64,000 nucleotides of DNA from Mesorhizobium sp. M3A.F.Ca.ET.080.04.2.1 (GCF_003952525.1 NZ_CP034451.1:248001-312000); one strand, 5' to 3'; shown: positions 54,407 to 63,226, counted from the stretch's first letter. The notes: a model not told the origin generated them from the sequence alone. A program made the numbers and translations.

Positions 54407-54925
54407 ATGCCGGTTGTAGGGTTCACCGCCGAGGCATCCGACGAGGCGCCACAGGAAAACGCGCTGTTGACGCTGGAAACCACGGTCGATCCGATCTGGA
54501 TCGACTACAATGGCCATATGACGGAGTGGCAGTACTACAAGGTGCTCGCCGACGCGGGTGAAAACTTCCTGCGTGCGCTCGGCTTCACCGAGCAATACCG
54601 CCTACAAGGTTTCAGCTTCTTTTCAGTGCATGGCGTAATGCGCAATCTCAAGGAGTGCCGAGTTGGAACGCCACTCAGCGTATTCACGGAGATGATTGGG
54701 TATGACGCTGTACGTCTGCACATCTACCAATATGTGGTCGATCAGGCCCGCAACATAACGGTCGCGACGGGGGAGCACCTGATGTTGCATGTCGATACCT
54801 CCTTGCGGAAGAGGACGCCCACCACCTCCTACATGTCGAACTGCCTTGAAGCGGCCTTGAAAAGATGGAAACCAATTCTGCGACCGAAGGGGTTAGGTGC
54901 ACAGCTGCAGCGCGCTGCCTCGTAA
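54407..54925 (+). CDS. Hotdog thioesterase (4HBT family, betainyl-CoA thioesterase-like)
   Basis: A 172-residue single hotdog domain. WIDYNGHMTEWQYYK carries the D-x-(N)-G-H-M pattern of 4-hydroxybenzoyl-CoA thioesterase relatives and is strongly reminiscent of the C-terminal thioesterase domain of L-carnitine dehydrogenase (CdhB-like). It starts 1 bp after the carboxylase alpha stop and is followed by a second hotdog gene. It would hydrolyse a CoA thioester made in the pathway. Confidence 0.82.
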   Translation: MPVVGFTAEASDEAPQENALLTLETTVDPIWIDYNGHMTEWQYYKVLADAGENFLRALGFTEQYRLQGFSFFSVHGVMRNLKECRVGTPLSVFTEMIGYDAVRLHIYQYVVDQARNITVATGEHLMLHVDTSLRKRTPTTSYMSNCLEAALKRWKPILRPKGLGAQLQRAAS

Positions 54926-54989
54926 GGTCCTCGTTGAAAACCGGTTTGGAAAGCGCTCGTCCGCACCGTCGAAGACAGTAAGGAAGACT

Positions 54990-55463
54990 ATGTCCATTCC
55001 CTCGCCGTTCATCTCCGAATCGATAGAAATCCAGAGCGAGTGGTGCGGCGGCGCCGGACAGCTTGGCAACGCCTACTATAATGTTGTTTTCGACCGAGGT
55101 GCAGAGGGTGCCTTCGAATCCCTGGGATTGGGCACGGGATATGCTCGCCGGCGCGGGCTGTCTTTCTATACGGCGGAAGCGCATGTCTGCTTCGTTCGTC
55201 CCCTTCACGCCGGCGATCGGGTGGTGGTCAAATTCCAGATTCTCGACTTTGACGAAAAGCGAATACGCTCGTACCAGGAGATCCATCATCTGGATGGGTG
55301 GCTGGCGGCCACCACAGAGGTTATGTCGCTGCATGTCGACTTGGACGGCCCGAGGGTGGTTCCCTTCCCGCACGATGTCAAGGCAAGGCTCGATGCCATG
55401 GCTGCAGCTCACGCGACGTTGCCACTTCCTGAAAGGGCGGGTAGGCACATTGAGCTCAGCTAG
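54990..55463 (+). CDS. Second hotdog thioesterase family protein
   Basis: A 157-residue hotdog protein from an ATG at 54990 (AAGGAAG upstream); the frame opens at 54897 inside the previous gene. WCGGAGQLGNAYYNVVFDRG replaces the usual DxxGHxN loop, but the arrangement is the same as in the preceding gene, so the two may form a heteromer or have diverged after duplication. The CdhB-like catalytic Asp is not obvious here (WCGGAGQLGN), which may mean a different mechanism or a structural role. Confidence 0.8.
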   Translation: MSIPSPFISESIEIQSEWCGGAGQLGNAYYNVVFDRGAEGAFESLGLGTGYARRRGLSFYTAEAHVCFVRPLHAGDRVVVKFQILDFDEKRIRSYQEIHHLDGWLAATTEVMSLHVDLDGPRVVPFPHDVKARLDAMAAAHATLPLPERAGRHIELS

Positions 55464-55604
55464 TCTAGAGAAGCTGCTGGTCGTTGCGACTGGTGCGGCC
55501 TGTTGGAAAAGCCTGTTCAATCCACTCCTTGGTCCATGGCACGGCACGATCATGCTATTTGCAAACTGGACCTGGCGCTCTTCGCGAATCGCGTGCGGTC
55601 CGGT

Positions 55605-56570
55605 CTAGAAATCCACCTCAACGGCAACTCCCTTCGAGATGGCCTTTTCTACGGCTGCGGAGGCTACTGCCAGGTCCTGAAGTCCGACACCTGTTCCGTC
55701 AAATAGGGTGATCTCTTCAGCGTCGGTACGACCAATGTGATCGCCGCGTATCACGGCCCCGATCTCGGTGATTTCTGCCGAGGTGATCAGACCCAGCTCG
55801 ACCGCATGCTGAGCTTCGCCAATCGTCGCCGATTGCGTGATCTCGTCGGCAAATATGATTGCCCTGGCGAGGATTTCCGGCTCGACTTCCTGCTTGCCCT
55901 TTGTATCCGTCCCCATGCAGGCGATATGTGTGCCTGGTCGCACCTGCGACGCTTTCAGGATCGGCTTGAAGGATGACGTGATCGTAATGATTACATCGGC
56001 TTCCTGACCGAGTCGGTCGAGATCGACGGATTCAAACGGAAGGTCTCGCTCCTTCGCGACTTCCTCCAGACGAACCAGCATCGAGGGATCGATATTCCAG
56101 GCGACGATCTTTTCGAATGGCCGCTGGTCGAGCGCGGCCCGCAATTGGAAGGTCGACTGATGGCCAGCGCCTATCACGCCTATCACCTTTGATTTGGGAC
56201 GTGCCAGATACTTGATTGAAATGGCCGAAGCCGCGGCAGTTCGCAGGGCCGTCAGCAGATTGCCGCCAACCACGGCACGGCACCGGCCACTATCAGCGTC
56301 AAAGAGAAAGATAGTCGATTGGTGGTTTGACAGCCCGTGCTGGACATTGTTTGGCCAGAAGCCACCCGATTTCAATCCAAGAAGAAGCTTCTCGCGGTCA
56401 AAACCCGACTTGAACCCGTAAAGAGCCTCGGCGTGCCCGATTGCTTCCCGCACCACGGGAAAATTGTAGGCCGATTTGTTTGCCATGGAAGCAAACACCC
56501 GTTCGACCGCAATCAAGCAGTCGGCAGGCGAGACGAGACCGGCGATTTCGCGTTCGGGGATGATGATCAT
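55605..56570 (-). CDS. bhcD: Iminosuccinate reductase (BhcD, ornithine cyclodeaminase family)
   Basis: An ornithine cyclodeaminase/mu-crystallin family enzyme of 321 residues from an ATG at 56570 (GGTGG 6 nt upstream); the frame opens at 56627 inside bhcB. PEREIAGLVSPADCLIAVER is the family N-terminus; VIGVIGAGHQSTFQLRAAL binds the dinucleotide; HIACMGTDTKGKQEVEPEIL follows. In the beta-hydroxyaspartate cycle BhcD reduces iminosuccinate to L-aspartate with NAD(P)H. Assignment rests on the adjacent bhcB and bhcA homologues; alone the family could be an alanine dehydrogenase-like enzyme. Confidence 0.85.
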   Translation of the reverse strand: MIIIPEREIAGLVSPADCLIAVERVFASMANKSAYNFPVVREAIGHAEALYGFKSGFDREKLLLGLKSGGFWPNNVQHGLSNHQSTIFLFDADSGRCRAVVGGNLLTALRTAAASAISIKYLARPKSKVIGVIGAGHQSTFQLRAALDQRPFEKIVAWNIDPSMLVRLEEVAKERDLPFESVDLDRLGQEADVIITITSSFKPILKASQVRPGTHIACMGTDTKGKQEVEPEILARAIIFADEITQSATIGEAQHAVELGLITSAEITEIGAVIRGDHIGRTDAEEITLFDGTGVGLQDLAVASAAVEKAISKGVAVEVDF

Positions 56571-56617
56571 GTTTCCACCTAGGGCGGCTCCAGACGGAGG
56601 CGCCTCGTCATGCTGTT

Positions 56618-57574
56618 CTAGCTCCACGGCAATTTTTCGAGGTCCACATTGCCGCCAGTGAGGATCACGCCGATACGCTTGCCGGCGAACACTTCGGGGT
56701 GTTTCAGGATCGTCGCCAGAGGCACGGCGCTCGATGGCTCTATTACAATCTTCAGCCGCTTCCAGATAAGCTTCATAGCATCAACGATCTCTTGCTCAGA
56801 TGCGGTATGGATATCGCTGACGTATCTGCTGACGAAATGCCAGGTGAGTTCCTTCAGTGGAACCTTCAGGCCATCGGCTACCGTTTCGGGAGCGTCGTCG
56901 GCGATGATATGTCCGGCCTTGAAACTGCGATAAGCGTCATCGGCTTTTTCAGGTTCAGCTGCGAAGATCTTCACCTTGGGGGCGAGGCTTGACAGTGTCA
57001 GGCAGGTCCCCGAAACCATTCCGCCTCCCCCGATGGGCGCGACCACAGCATCAAGGCCTTCGACTTGCTCCACCAGTTCGGCTGCACATGTTGCCTGGCC
57101 GGCGATCACGCGGTGGTCGTTGTAAGGGTGGACAAATTCAGCAGCCGTCTCCGCGACCACATCAGCGAATACTGCTTCACGGCTGGATGTGGATGGCTCG
57201 CACTCGACAACGCGGCCACCGTAGCCCTTGACGGCGTCCTTCTTGGCCTGAGGGGCTGTGCGTGGCATGACAACTGTGCAGGGTATACCGCGGCGTCCGG
57301 CGGCGTACGACAGGCATGTTCCATGGTTTCCGCTGGAGTGTGTGGCGACCCCCTTCTTCGCTTGATCTTTTGAAAGGCCGAAAACGGCATTCGAAGCACC
57401 TCTGGCCTTGAATGCCCCGGCTTTCTGAAAGTTCTCGCACTTGAAGTAGAGTTGCGCACCCGTCATCACGTTGAGCAGGCTCGACGTCAAGACCGGAGTG
57501 TGGTGACAGCAAGCTGCGATCCGCCCGCGAGCAGTCAGCATGTCACCAATGGTTGGAATTTTCATGGTTCCCAT
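56618..57574 (-). CDS. bhcB: beta-Hydroxyaspartate dehydratase (BhcB, serine/threonine dehydratase family)
   Basis: A 318-residue fold-type II PLP enzyme. The PLP lysine is in FQKAGAFKARGA, the phosphate loop follows Ser in SSGNHGTCLS, and GGGGMVSGT is the glycine-rich phosphate-binding loop. It resembles hydroxyaspartate dehydratases and threonine dehydratases without ACT domain. In the cycle BhcB converts erythro-beta-hydroxyaspartate to iminosuccinate. It lies 3 bp after bhcA and overlaps the longest reading of bhcD, so they are one transcript. Confidence 0.87.
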   Translation of the reverse strand: MGTMKIPTIGDMLTARGRIAACCHHTPVLTSSLLNVMTGAQLYFKCENFQKAGAFKARGASNAVFGLSKDQAKKGVATHSSGNHGTCLSYAAGRRGIPCTVVMPRTAPQAKKDAVKGYGGRVVECEPSTSSREAVFADVVAETAAEFVHPYNDHRVIAGQATCAAELVEQVEGLDAVVAPIGGGGMVSGTCLTLSSLAPKVKIFAAEPEKADDAYRSFKAGHIIADDAPETVADGLKVPLKELTWHFVSRYVSDIHTASEQEIVDAMKLIWKRLKIVIEPSSAVPLATILKHPEVFAGKRIGVILTGGNVDLEKLPWS

Positions 57575-57577
57575 CTG

Positions 57578-58768
57578 TCACGCCACAATCTTGCGAGGTC
57601 CAGCGACGCTGCGACGATAATGATCCTGTGCGGCGGCCACACCTGATCCCAATTCGACGTCGAGCCCCATGTCGACCATTGCCATCTCCGCCGTGGCGAT
57701 CCCGGAGAGCGCCATAACATCAGTAAGGCTTCCTAGATGACCGATCCGGAAAACCTTGCCGGCAACATCGCCAAGCCCGGTCCCAAATGCGACGCCATAA
57801 GTCTGGAGGGCGTGCGCAATGATCTTGTTGGCGTCAAAGCCATCCGGAACACGGATCGCGCTGACCGTATCTGAATAGAGTTCGGGACGTGTCGCGCAAA
57901 GACCAAGGCCCCATGCACCGACAGCTCTGCGAACGCCCTCAGCAATACGATGGTGGCGCGCAAAGACGTTTTCGATGCCTTCGTCCAAGAGCATCTGCGT
58001 CGCTAACTTGAGACCATTCAGCAGACCGACTGGCGGGGTGTACGGATAGCCATTGTTTGGATATCCGTGCTGCATGTCGCGAACATCGAAGAATGTGCGC
58101 GGCAACTTCGCGGCGGCAACCGCCTCAAGGGCAAGCGGTGAAAAGGCGACAATCGCGAGGCCTGGCGGCAGCATGAAGCCTTTCTGGCTTCCTGCAACGG
58201 CGACATCGATCCTCCATTCGTCCATACGAAAATCGATCGATGCGATGGAACTGACGCCGTCGACAAAAAGCAACGCCGGATGTCCGGCGCCATCTATGGC
58301 CGTTCGCACCGCCGCAATATCGGAACAGACGCCGGTTGCAGTCTCGTTGTGGGTGGCAAGAACGGCCTTGATACGGTGGGCCTTGTCAGCCGTGAGGATC
58401 TCTTCAAAGCGGTCGACGGGAATACCCTCGCCCCATTCCTGCGCCACCACTTCTACTTGGAGGCCATGGCGCCTGCACATGTCGATCCATTTATGGCTGA
58501 ACATGCCATTGCGCGTGGCCAGCACCTTGTCGCCCGGCGACAGGGTGTTGGTTATTGCCGTTTCCCATCCACCGGTGCCGGTCGACGGAAACACGAATAC
58601 GGCAGACCGCTTTGTCTTGAGCACTTTCTTCACACCCTCCAGGGCCGGGTGCAGAATTTCACCAAACACAGGACTGCGGTGGTCGATGGTTGGCATGTCG
58701 ATGGCCTTGCGCAAGGCCTCGGGAATGTTGGTTGGACCGGGGATGAAGATCGGATTCTGATTATACAC
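57578..58768 (-). CDS. bhcA: Aspartate-glyoxylate aminotransferase (BhcA, class V)
   Basis: A 396-residue class V aminotransferase. A GTG at 58768 with AGGAGG 7 nt upstream is preferred over an ATG at 58792; family members begin near NPIFIPGPTNIPE. PLP lysine is K196 in AVAGSQKGFMLPP; FVDGVSSIASID holds the cofactor Asp. HRSPVFGEILHP and STGTGGWETAI are typical of serine-glyoxylate/aspartate-glyoxylate enzymes. BhcA makes glycine and oxaloacetate from glyoxylate and aspartate, closing the beta-hydroxyaspartate cycle. Confidence 0.88.
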   Translation of the reverse strand: MYNQNPIFIPGPTNIPEALRKAIDMPTIDHRSPVFGEILHPALEGVKKVLKTKRSAVFVFPSTGTGGWETAITNTLSPGDKVLATRNGMFSHKWIDMCRRHGLQVEVVAQEWGEGIPVDRFEEILTADKAHRIKAVLATHNETATGVCSDIAAVRTAIDGAGHPALLFVDGVSSIASIDFRMDEWRIDVAVAGSQKGFMLPPGLAIVAFSPLALEAVAAAKLPRTFFDVRDMQHGYPNNGYPYTPPVGLLNGLKLATQMLLDEGIENVFARHHRIAEGVRRAVGAWGLGLCATRPELYSDTVSAIRVPDGFDANKIIAHALQTYGVAFGTGLGDVAGKVFRIGHLGSLTDVMALSGIATAEMAMVDMGLDVELGSGVAAAQDHYRRSVAGPRKIVA

Positions 58769-58827
58769 GGCTGAACCTCCTGCGATGAACAATCATTAAC
58801 ACACAGGATCCGCTATCAAAACTTTTT

Positions 58828-58842
58828 TGAAAATCTTTTCCA
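58828..58842 (-). promoter_or_regulatory. Putative IclR-type box upstream of bhcA
   Basis: TGAAAATCTTTTCCA on the plus strand matches the E. coli IclR box TGGAAATNATTTCCA at all but two defined positions. It lies 60 bp upstream of the bhcA GTG in an AT-rich 259-bp gap with no gene. In Paracoccus the bhc operon is controlled by BhcR, an IclR-type protein, so the site is plausible. The bhcR gene is not in the window. Confidence 0.4.
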
Positions 58843-59027
58843 TTTTCGCTTTGTCTTTAATTGCCTTTATAGATCAGCAGTTTAGCTTTTTCATTTGGCT
58901 TCGCGCTTTACCTTGCGAGGAGAGATTTTCCGGGCAGCACTGCGAAGAAACCTGACAAGCGTTCGGTTGTGGATGTCGGCGCCTGCGTCTTAATGCCCAA
59001 CTGCTCACCTGGTATACCCAGCGGGCG

Positions 59028-60095
59028 CTACTTCAGCTGTCGCCAGTCGCCACTTTGGCCCTTCCAGCCGATGACACGGCCGCTTAGGCGATCAAGAGTG
59101 TTGCGCAGGCTTGTGACAAGTCCTGCCCATTCGGCCGCGGAAATTCCGTCCACAGCGGGTTCGGGTCCCATGAACATGCCATCGACGCCCCCGAAAGACA
59201 CGCACTGCTCGATACACCTGCGTTCCAACTCGCCGTCGTGAAAGACAGACGGCCTCTCCAGCAGCGCCGAAAGTGCGGCGATGAGACCTGTGGTACCCCA
59301 GTTAGAGACGTTGGAGACGATCAGATGATCAGCGGCTGTGGCCGCAGCAACACCACCGCGTCCTTCGTGCCCGCTATCCTTGGCCTTGGGCGAGAATGTT
59401 CGAAGGTCCTCTGCGATGAGCCCCATGCCAAGTTCATTGCCACCATCGCCGATGGCAATGAAGGGAATGCCTTGAGCCTTGGCGCGCAGGAAGAATTGGT
59501 CGAGGTCGGCGACAAGGCCGTCGAGAGGCCGCCCACCGAGACCGTGGTATAGCCCACGGTCGTTACGGCCGGGCCGTTCGATCGAGATAACCAGGGAGGG
59601 TTTGGTTACATCAAGCAACCCGTCCGTGATGGCCTTGCAACCCGCGTCATCTTTCGGAACGCTGCGGACATAGACCGGTCGTATGAAGTCTACCGGCCTG
59701 ATCACGCCGTCAGAGGGAAATGCCAACGGAGCAAGCCCGGCACCGCGACAGGTGCCGACCATCATCTCAACCCAATCATCGTCCGTCAGTATGACGGTCT
59801 CGACACCGAGCCCGAGAAACAGGGCTCGCGCCAGGAGAGCCGCCCCAACTGGTCCATCGGTTTCAGGTACACCGGCGCCCTCCGGAAAGCCTGTCGCAAT
59901 CACGACCGGTCCACCAACTTGCCGTACGCGTTCGCAAATCAGACTGGCAGCGTTCATGCAGGCAGGACCTGGCTGACGCTTCTGGAGCGCATCATAGAGA
60001 TTGCCGATCAATCCGACGCCAGTCAGGTCGAGCGTCATGAAATTCTCGATCGTCCTGGCAATCTTCTTGCCGCTGTGGCTTGACGGATCAAGCAT
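59028..60095 (-). CDS. DUF4392 glutamate-cyclase-like protein
   Basis: A 355-residue protein of the DUF4392 (D-glutamate cyclase C-terminal domain) family. VVIATGFPEGAGVPETDGP and DGGNELGMGLI are conserved in this domain, which in the mammalian DGLUCY converts D-glutamate to 5-oxo-D-proline. Function in bacteria is unproven. It lies between the IS66 element and bhcA on the bhc strand; before the insertion it would have followed bhcC by 116 bp. A ATG at 60095 with GGAG upstream is a good start. Confidence 0.8.
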   Translation of the reverse strand: MLDPSSHSGKKIARTIENFMTLDLTGVGLIGNLYDALQKRQPGPACMNAASLICERVRQVGGPVVIATGFPEGAGVPETDGPVGAALLARALFLGLGVETVILTDDDWVEMMVGTCRGAGLAPLAFPSDGVIRPVDFIRPVYVRSVPKDDAGCKAITDGLLDVTKPSLVISIERPGRNDRGLYHGLGGRPLDGLVADLDQFFLRAKAQGIPFIAIGDGGNELGMGLIAEDLRTFSPKAKDSGHEGRGGVAAATAADHLIVSNVSNWGTTGLIAALSALLERPSVFHDGELERRCIEQCVSFGGVDGMFMGPEPAVDGISAAEWAGLVTSLRNTLDRLSGRVIGWKGQSGDWRQLK

Positions 60096-60209
60096 GGTCT
60101 TTTCTCCAGAAAAGCTGTCGATCAGTTGCGTATTGCGAGCTCGTGGAATCCTGGGAGCATTCCCAGCCTCTCAAGCGACACTGGTCGGCTGCCGAAGGAT
60201 CGTTCGGTC

Positions 60210-60217
60210 GGTCAATA
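60210..60217. repeat. IS66 target-site duplication, left copy
   Basis: GGTCAATA is identical to the 8 bp flanking the right end of the element. An 8-bp duplication is the standard size for IS66, and two exact copies point to a fairly recent insertion. Confidence 0.92.
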
Positions 60218-60231
60218 GTAACCGGTACGAG
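60218..60231 (+). repeat. IS66 left terminal inverted repeat
   Basis: GTAACCGGTACGAG, 13 of 14 positions complementary to the right end. Confidence 0.88.
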
Positions 60232-60302
60232 CATCCCATCTGGCGCCCGCGCACGCGCTGAGCGAGGCTCGCAGCTTCGGATTAACAGAGGCTGCAAATT
60301 CC

Positions 60303-60707
60303 ATGGATGGATACAGGCATGATGCCGACACTTACCGGCGCATCGAGGTAATCACCGGCGATCGGCGAAGGCGCGATTGGAGCGCCGAGGAGAAGGCACG
60401 GATTGTTGCCGAGAGCGCGGATCCGGATGTCAGCGTCTCCGAGGTAGCGCGCCGCAACGGGGTGCACCGGGGTTTGCTTTCGGTGTGGCGGCGCCAGGCA
60501 CGAGAGGCACTGCGCGGCGCGCCGATGTTTGCGCAGATGCAGGTGGAAGGCGTTTCGGGCGGCTCGATTGTCGGCAGGCAGGAGGGTAATGCGTCGTCGA
60601 GCGACAGGATCGAAATCGAGATTGGGGACGCGCGGGTGCGGGTGCCTCAGGGTGCGGATGCCGCGACGCTTCGGAGTATCGTTGCGGCACTGAGATCGAC
60701 ACGGTGA
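60303..60707 (+). CDS. tnpA: IS66 accessory protein TnpA
   Basis: A 134-residue IS66 Orf1 protein. Residues about 12-60 form a helix-turn-helix (RRRDWSAEEKARIVAESADP and SVSEVARRNGVHRGLLSVWR, given separately) similar to IS3-type OrfA. The C-terminal part (RIEIEIGDARVRVPQGADAA) is characteristic of IS66 TnpA. It overlaps tnpB by 4 bp. Its role in transposition is structural or regulatory. Confidence 0.93.
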   Translation: MDGYRHDADTYRRIEVITGDRRRRDWSAEEKARIVAESADPDVSVSEVARRNGVHRGLLSVWRRQAREALRGAPMFAQMQVEGVSGGSIVGRQEGNASSSDRIEIEIGDARVRVPQGADAATLRSIVAALRSTR

Positions 60708-61060
60708 TCGCGTTCGGATCGGACACGCGGGTGTTCGTGGCGACGGAGCCGGTCGACTTCCGCAGGGGTGTGCACGGCTTGGTCGCATTGGTCGCGGAGG
60801 GGCTGGCGGGCAATCCATACAGCGGGGACGTCTTTGTCTTCAGGTCGAAACGCGCAGACAAATTGCGGTTTCTGATTTTTGACGGCAGCGGGATGATTTT
60901 GGCGACGAAATGGCTGGAGGAAGGGCGTTTTACCTGGCCGCCGATCCAGGCAGGAACGATGCGCTTGACGGCGACGCAATTTGCGATGCTGTTCGAGGGC
61001 CTGAGCGAGTGGCACCGGGTCGAGCCGCGCGCAGTCAAGCGGCCGACAAATGTTGCCTGA
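60704..61060 (+). CDS. tnpB: IS66 accessory protein TnpB
   Basis: A 118-residue IS66 Orf2 protein (not the TnpB of IS200/605). GVHGLVALVAEGLAGNPYSG and FRSKRADKLRFLIFDGSGM are family signatures. The GTG start overlaps the tnpA stop (GTGA). Confidence 0.93.
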   Translation: MIAFGSDTRVFVATEPVDFRRGVHGLVALVAEGLAGNPYSGDVFVFRSKRADKLRFLIFDGSGMILATKWLEEGRFTWPPIQAGTMRLTATQFAMLFEGLSEWHRVEPRAVKRPTNVA

Positions 61061-61109
61061 GGTATCTGATTTTGCTGGTTATTTTGGGGTGATTTGGTTA
61101 GCTTGCCTC

Positions 61110-62663
61110 ATGCCCCTTCGGCCCGAAGACCTTTCTCGCGATCCAGCTGTGCTCACCGAAATGGCGCTTGCCTTGCAGGGTGAGAATGACGCTCTTCGCG
61201 CGGAAATCTCGATGCTGAAAACGCTGATTTTTGGGACGCGCTCGGAGCGCGCGGTGGTGATATGTGCCGAGCAACTGGCGCTTGGCCTGGGAGGCGAGGA
61301 CGCTGCTGCGCCGACTGCGGCCAACGACGATACGGCACCGGGCACGGCGGGGAGGAAGCGCACAAAGGCCCGGCGCAACATTGGAGCACTACCCGCGCAT
61401 CTGCCCCGCCACGAGCAGGTGATTGAACCATCCTCGACGCTGTGCCCATGCTGCACGGCGCGAATGCGTCGGATCGGAGAGGACGTCGCCGAAGCACTTG
61501 ACCGGGTTCCTGCGCTATTGCGCGTGATGCGGACAATCCGCCCCAAATACGCTTGCCGAGTTTGCGAGGAAGCGGTCGTCCAGGCGAAAGCACCGGCTCG
61601 GCTCATCGAGGGCGGCATGGTGACCACGGCGCTGGTCGCGCATGTCGCCGCGGCGAAATACGCCTGGCAGTCGACGCTCTATCGTCAATCCCGGATACTG
61701 GCGGGCTGGGGCGTGGAGGTTGACCGGCAGACGCTTTCGCGCTGGATGAAGAGTGCCGCGCAGATGGCCAAGGGCCTTTATGAACTGCAGCTGAAGACGA
61801 TGCATGGCTTCGAGCGTCTGTTCTGCGATGAAACGCCAATGCCGGTGCTTGATCCCGGCCGAGGTCGAACACGGACCTGCCAGTTCTGGGCGCATGCGAC
61901 GGACGACCGACCCTGGAAAGGGCCCGCGCCGCCGGCGGTCGCTTACGTCTTTGCGGGTGGCCGTGGCAAAAAGGAGATTGCCGGCCAGTTGGCCGGGTTC
62001 AAGGGCGTGCTGCAAGTCGACGGCTATGCTGCCTATACGTCGTTGGCGGGAGGAGCCAAATCGTCGGGCAAGATCCGCCTGGCGTATTGTCTGGTCCATG
62101 CACGCCGCAACTTCGTGAAGGTCCACAAGACGACGAACTCGCCCTTCGCCAGGGAGGTCATCGAGCGCATCGGCGCGGTGTATGCGATCGAGAAGCGCAT
62201 CCGCGGCTTGAGTGCTGACAGGCGCCGAGCTGTGCGCCAGGCGGAAACGAAGCCGCTGATGGAGGCTTTGAAGGCGCGTCTCGAAGCCGTGAAGGACGGT
62301 GTCTCTCGCCAGTCGACGCTGATCAAGGCGATCGATTATACGCTCGAACGCTGGGACGGACTAACGGCGTTCCTGAATGACGGGCGGCTGGAGCCAGACA
62401 CGAACGCCGTGGAGAGATCGATTCGACCGATAGCAATCGGAAAAAAGAATAGTCTGTTCAGTGGTGACGAAGGCGGCGGACAGACTTGGGCGATCCTGGC
62501 TTCGCTGCTCAACTCGGCCAAGTTGAACGGCGTCGATCCCGAAGCCTATCTCACCGACGTTCTCGAGCGCATGGTCAGCGGCGCCACGACGAACGATCAA
62601 CTCCACGAGCTCCTGGTTTGGAACTGGAAAGCGGCACGCGAAGTCGAAAGAGCAGCTGCATGA
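61110..62663 (+). CDS. tnpC: IS66 transposase TnpC
   Basis: The DDE transposase of IS66, 517 residues from the ATG at 61110; the frame opens at 61050 with residues unlike the family. It has an N-terminal leucine-rich coil (ENDALRAEISMLKTLIFGTR), a zinc-finger-like segment CPCCTARMRRIGEDV, and acidic catalytic residues in CDETPMPVLDP, VDGYAAYTSL and NAVERSIRPIA. The fourth ORF starts inside its stop (ATGA). Confidence 0.93.
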   Translation: MPLRPEDLSRDPAVLTEMALALQGENDALRAEISMLKTLIFGTRSERAVVICAEQLALGLGGEDAAAPTAANDDTAPGTAGRKRTKARRNIGALPAHLPRHEQVIEPSSTLCPCCTARMRRIGEDVAEALDRVPALLRVMRTIRPKYACRVCEEAVVQAKAPARLIEGGMVTTALVAHVAAAKYAWQSTLYRQSRILAGWGVEVDRQTLSRWMKSAAQMAKGLYELQLKTMHGFERLFCDETPMPVLDPGRGRTRTCQFWAHATDDRPWKGPAPPAVAYVFAGGRGKKEIAGQLAGFKGVLQVDGYAAYTSLAGGAKSSGKIRLAYCLVHARRNFVKVHKTTNSPFAREVIERIGAVYAIEKRIRGLSADRRRAVRQAETKPLMEALKARLEAVKDGVSRQSTLIKAIDYTLERWDGLTAFLNDGRLEPDTNAVERSIRPIAIGKKNSLFSGDEGGGQTWAILASLLNSAKLNGVDPEAYLTDVLERMVSGATTNDQLHELLVWNWKAAREVERAAA

Positions 62664-63196
62664 CCAGACACAAGCCACGACAGGAGCGCAGGCCTGCCAA
62701 GACCACCATGGCCGACTACGCGATGTCCTTCGAGAAGCTCGGACATTGGCTGGATAAGCGAGGGCAGTCGGCGACGCTTCGTCGCCCCAGGGCAAGCTCG
62801 CTCTCGATGCTCGACGGCGCCGTGGCTGCGGTCGTCGCCGGACCGGTCTCTATGCCATCCGAAGAATGGGTATGCCCCCTCCTGGGCCTCGATCCGGATG
62901 CCTTCAATCACGACACGGAGGAGTTCTCGGCGATCGCGGCCACGCTCATGCGGCACAACGCGATCAGCGAAACGCTATCGACGAGGCCGGAGAGCTTCGA
63001 GCCGCTCTTCGTGCGGATGGCCAACGGCGGCGTCGACGCACGGCCCTGGTGCATGGGCTTCTATACCGAAGACGGTCGCCCCTTGCGAGTGCCACCTTCT
63101 TCGATTGCCGGCCGAAACGCATGGTCCGACATTCCGGCCGCCGTCGAGGCCATGCGTCAGTTTTGGATGCCGACCCGCTTTAAGTCCGGCCGCTAG
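62660..63196 (+). CDS. UPF0149 (YecA/YgfB)-family protein carried by IS66
   Basis: A 178-residue protein starting 4 bp inside the tnpC stop. SMLDGAVAAVVAGPVSMPSE and EEWVCPLLG match UPF0149. Such a fourth gene is found in several rhizobial IS66 elements. Its role in transposition is not known. There is no SEC-C metal motif of YecA. Confidence 0.87.
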   Translation: MTRHKPRQERRPAKTTMADYAMSFEKLGHWLDKRGQSATLRRPRASSLSMLDGAVAAVVAGPVSMPSEEWVCPLLGLDPDAFNHDTEEFSAIAATLMRHNAISETLSTRPESFEPLFVRMANGGVDARPWCMGFYTEDGRPLRVPPSSIAGRNAWSDIPAAVEAMRQFWMPTRFKSGR

Positions 63197-63212
63197 CTGG
63201 CGGGAGGGCCAT

Positions 63213-63226
63213 CTCGTACCGCTTAC
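63213..63226 (-). repeat. IS66 right terminal inverted repeat
   Basis: CTCGTACCGCTTAC on the plus strand, complementary to the left end except for one base. Confidence 0.88.

Larger units (their letters stand above)
60218..63226 (+). mobile_element. IS66-family insertion sequence, complete
   Basis: A 3,009-bp element bounded by 14-bp imperfect inverted repeats (GTAACCGGTACGAG at the left, complement of GTAAGCGGTACGAG at the right, one mismatch) and flanked by GGTCAATA on both sides. It carries the usual IS66 genes tnpA, tnpB and tnpC plus a fourth UPF0149-type gene, all on the plus strand. All reading frames are intact, so the copy may be active. It is inserted at the bhcC stop codon and separates bhcC from the rest of the bhc genes. 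Confidence 0.95.
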
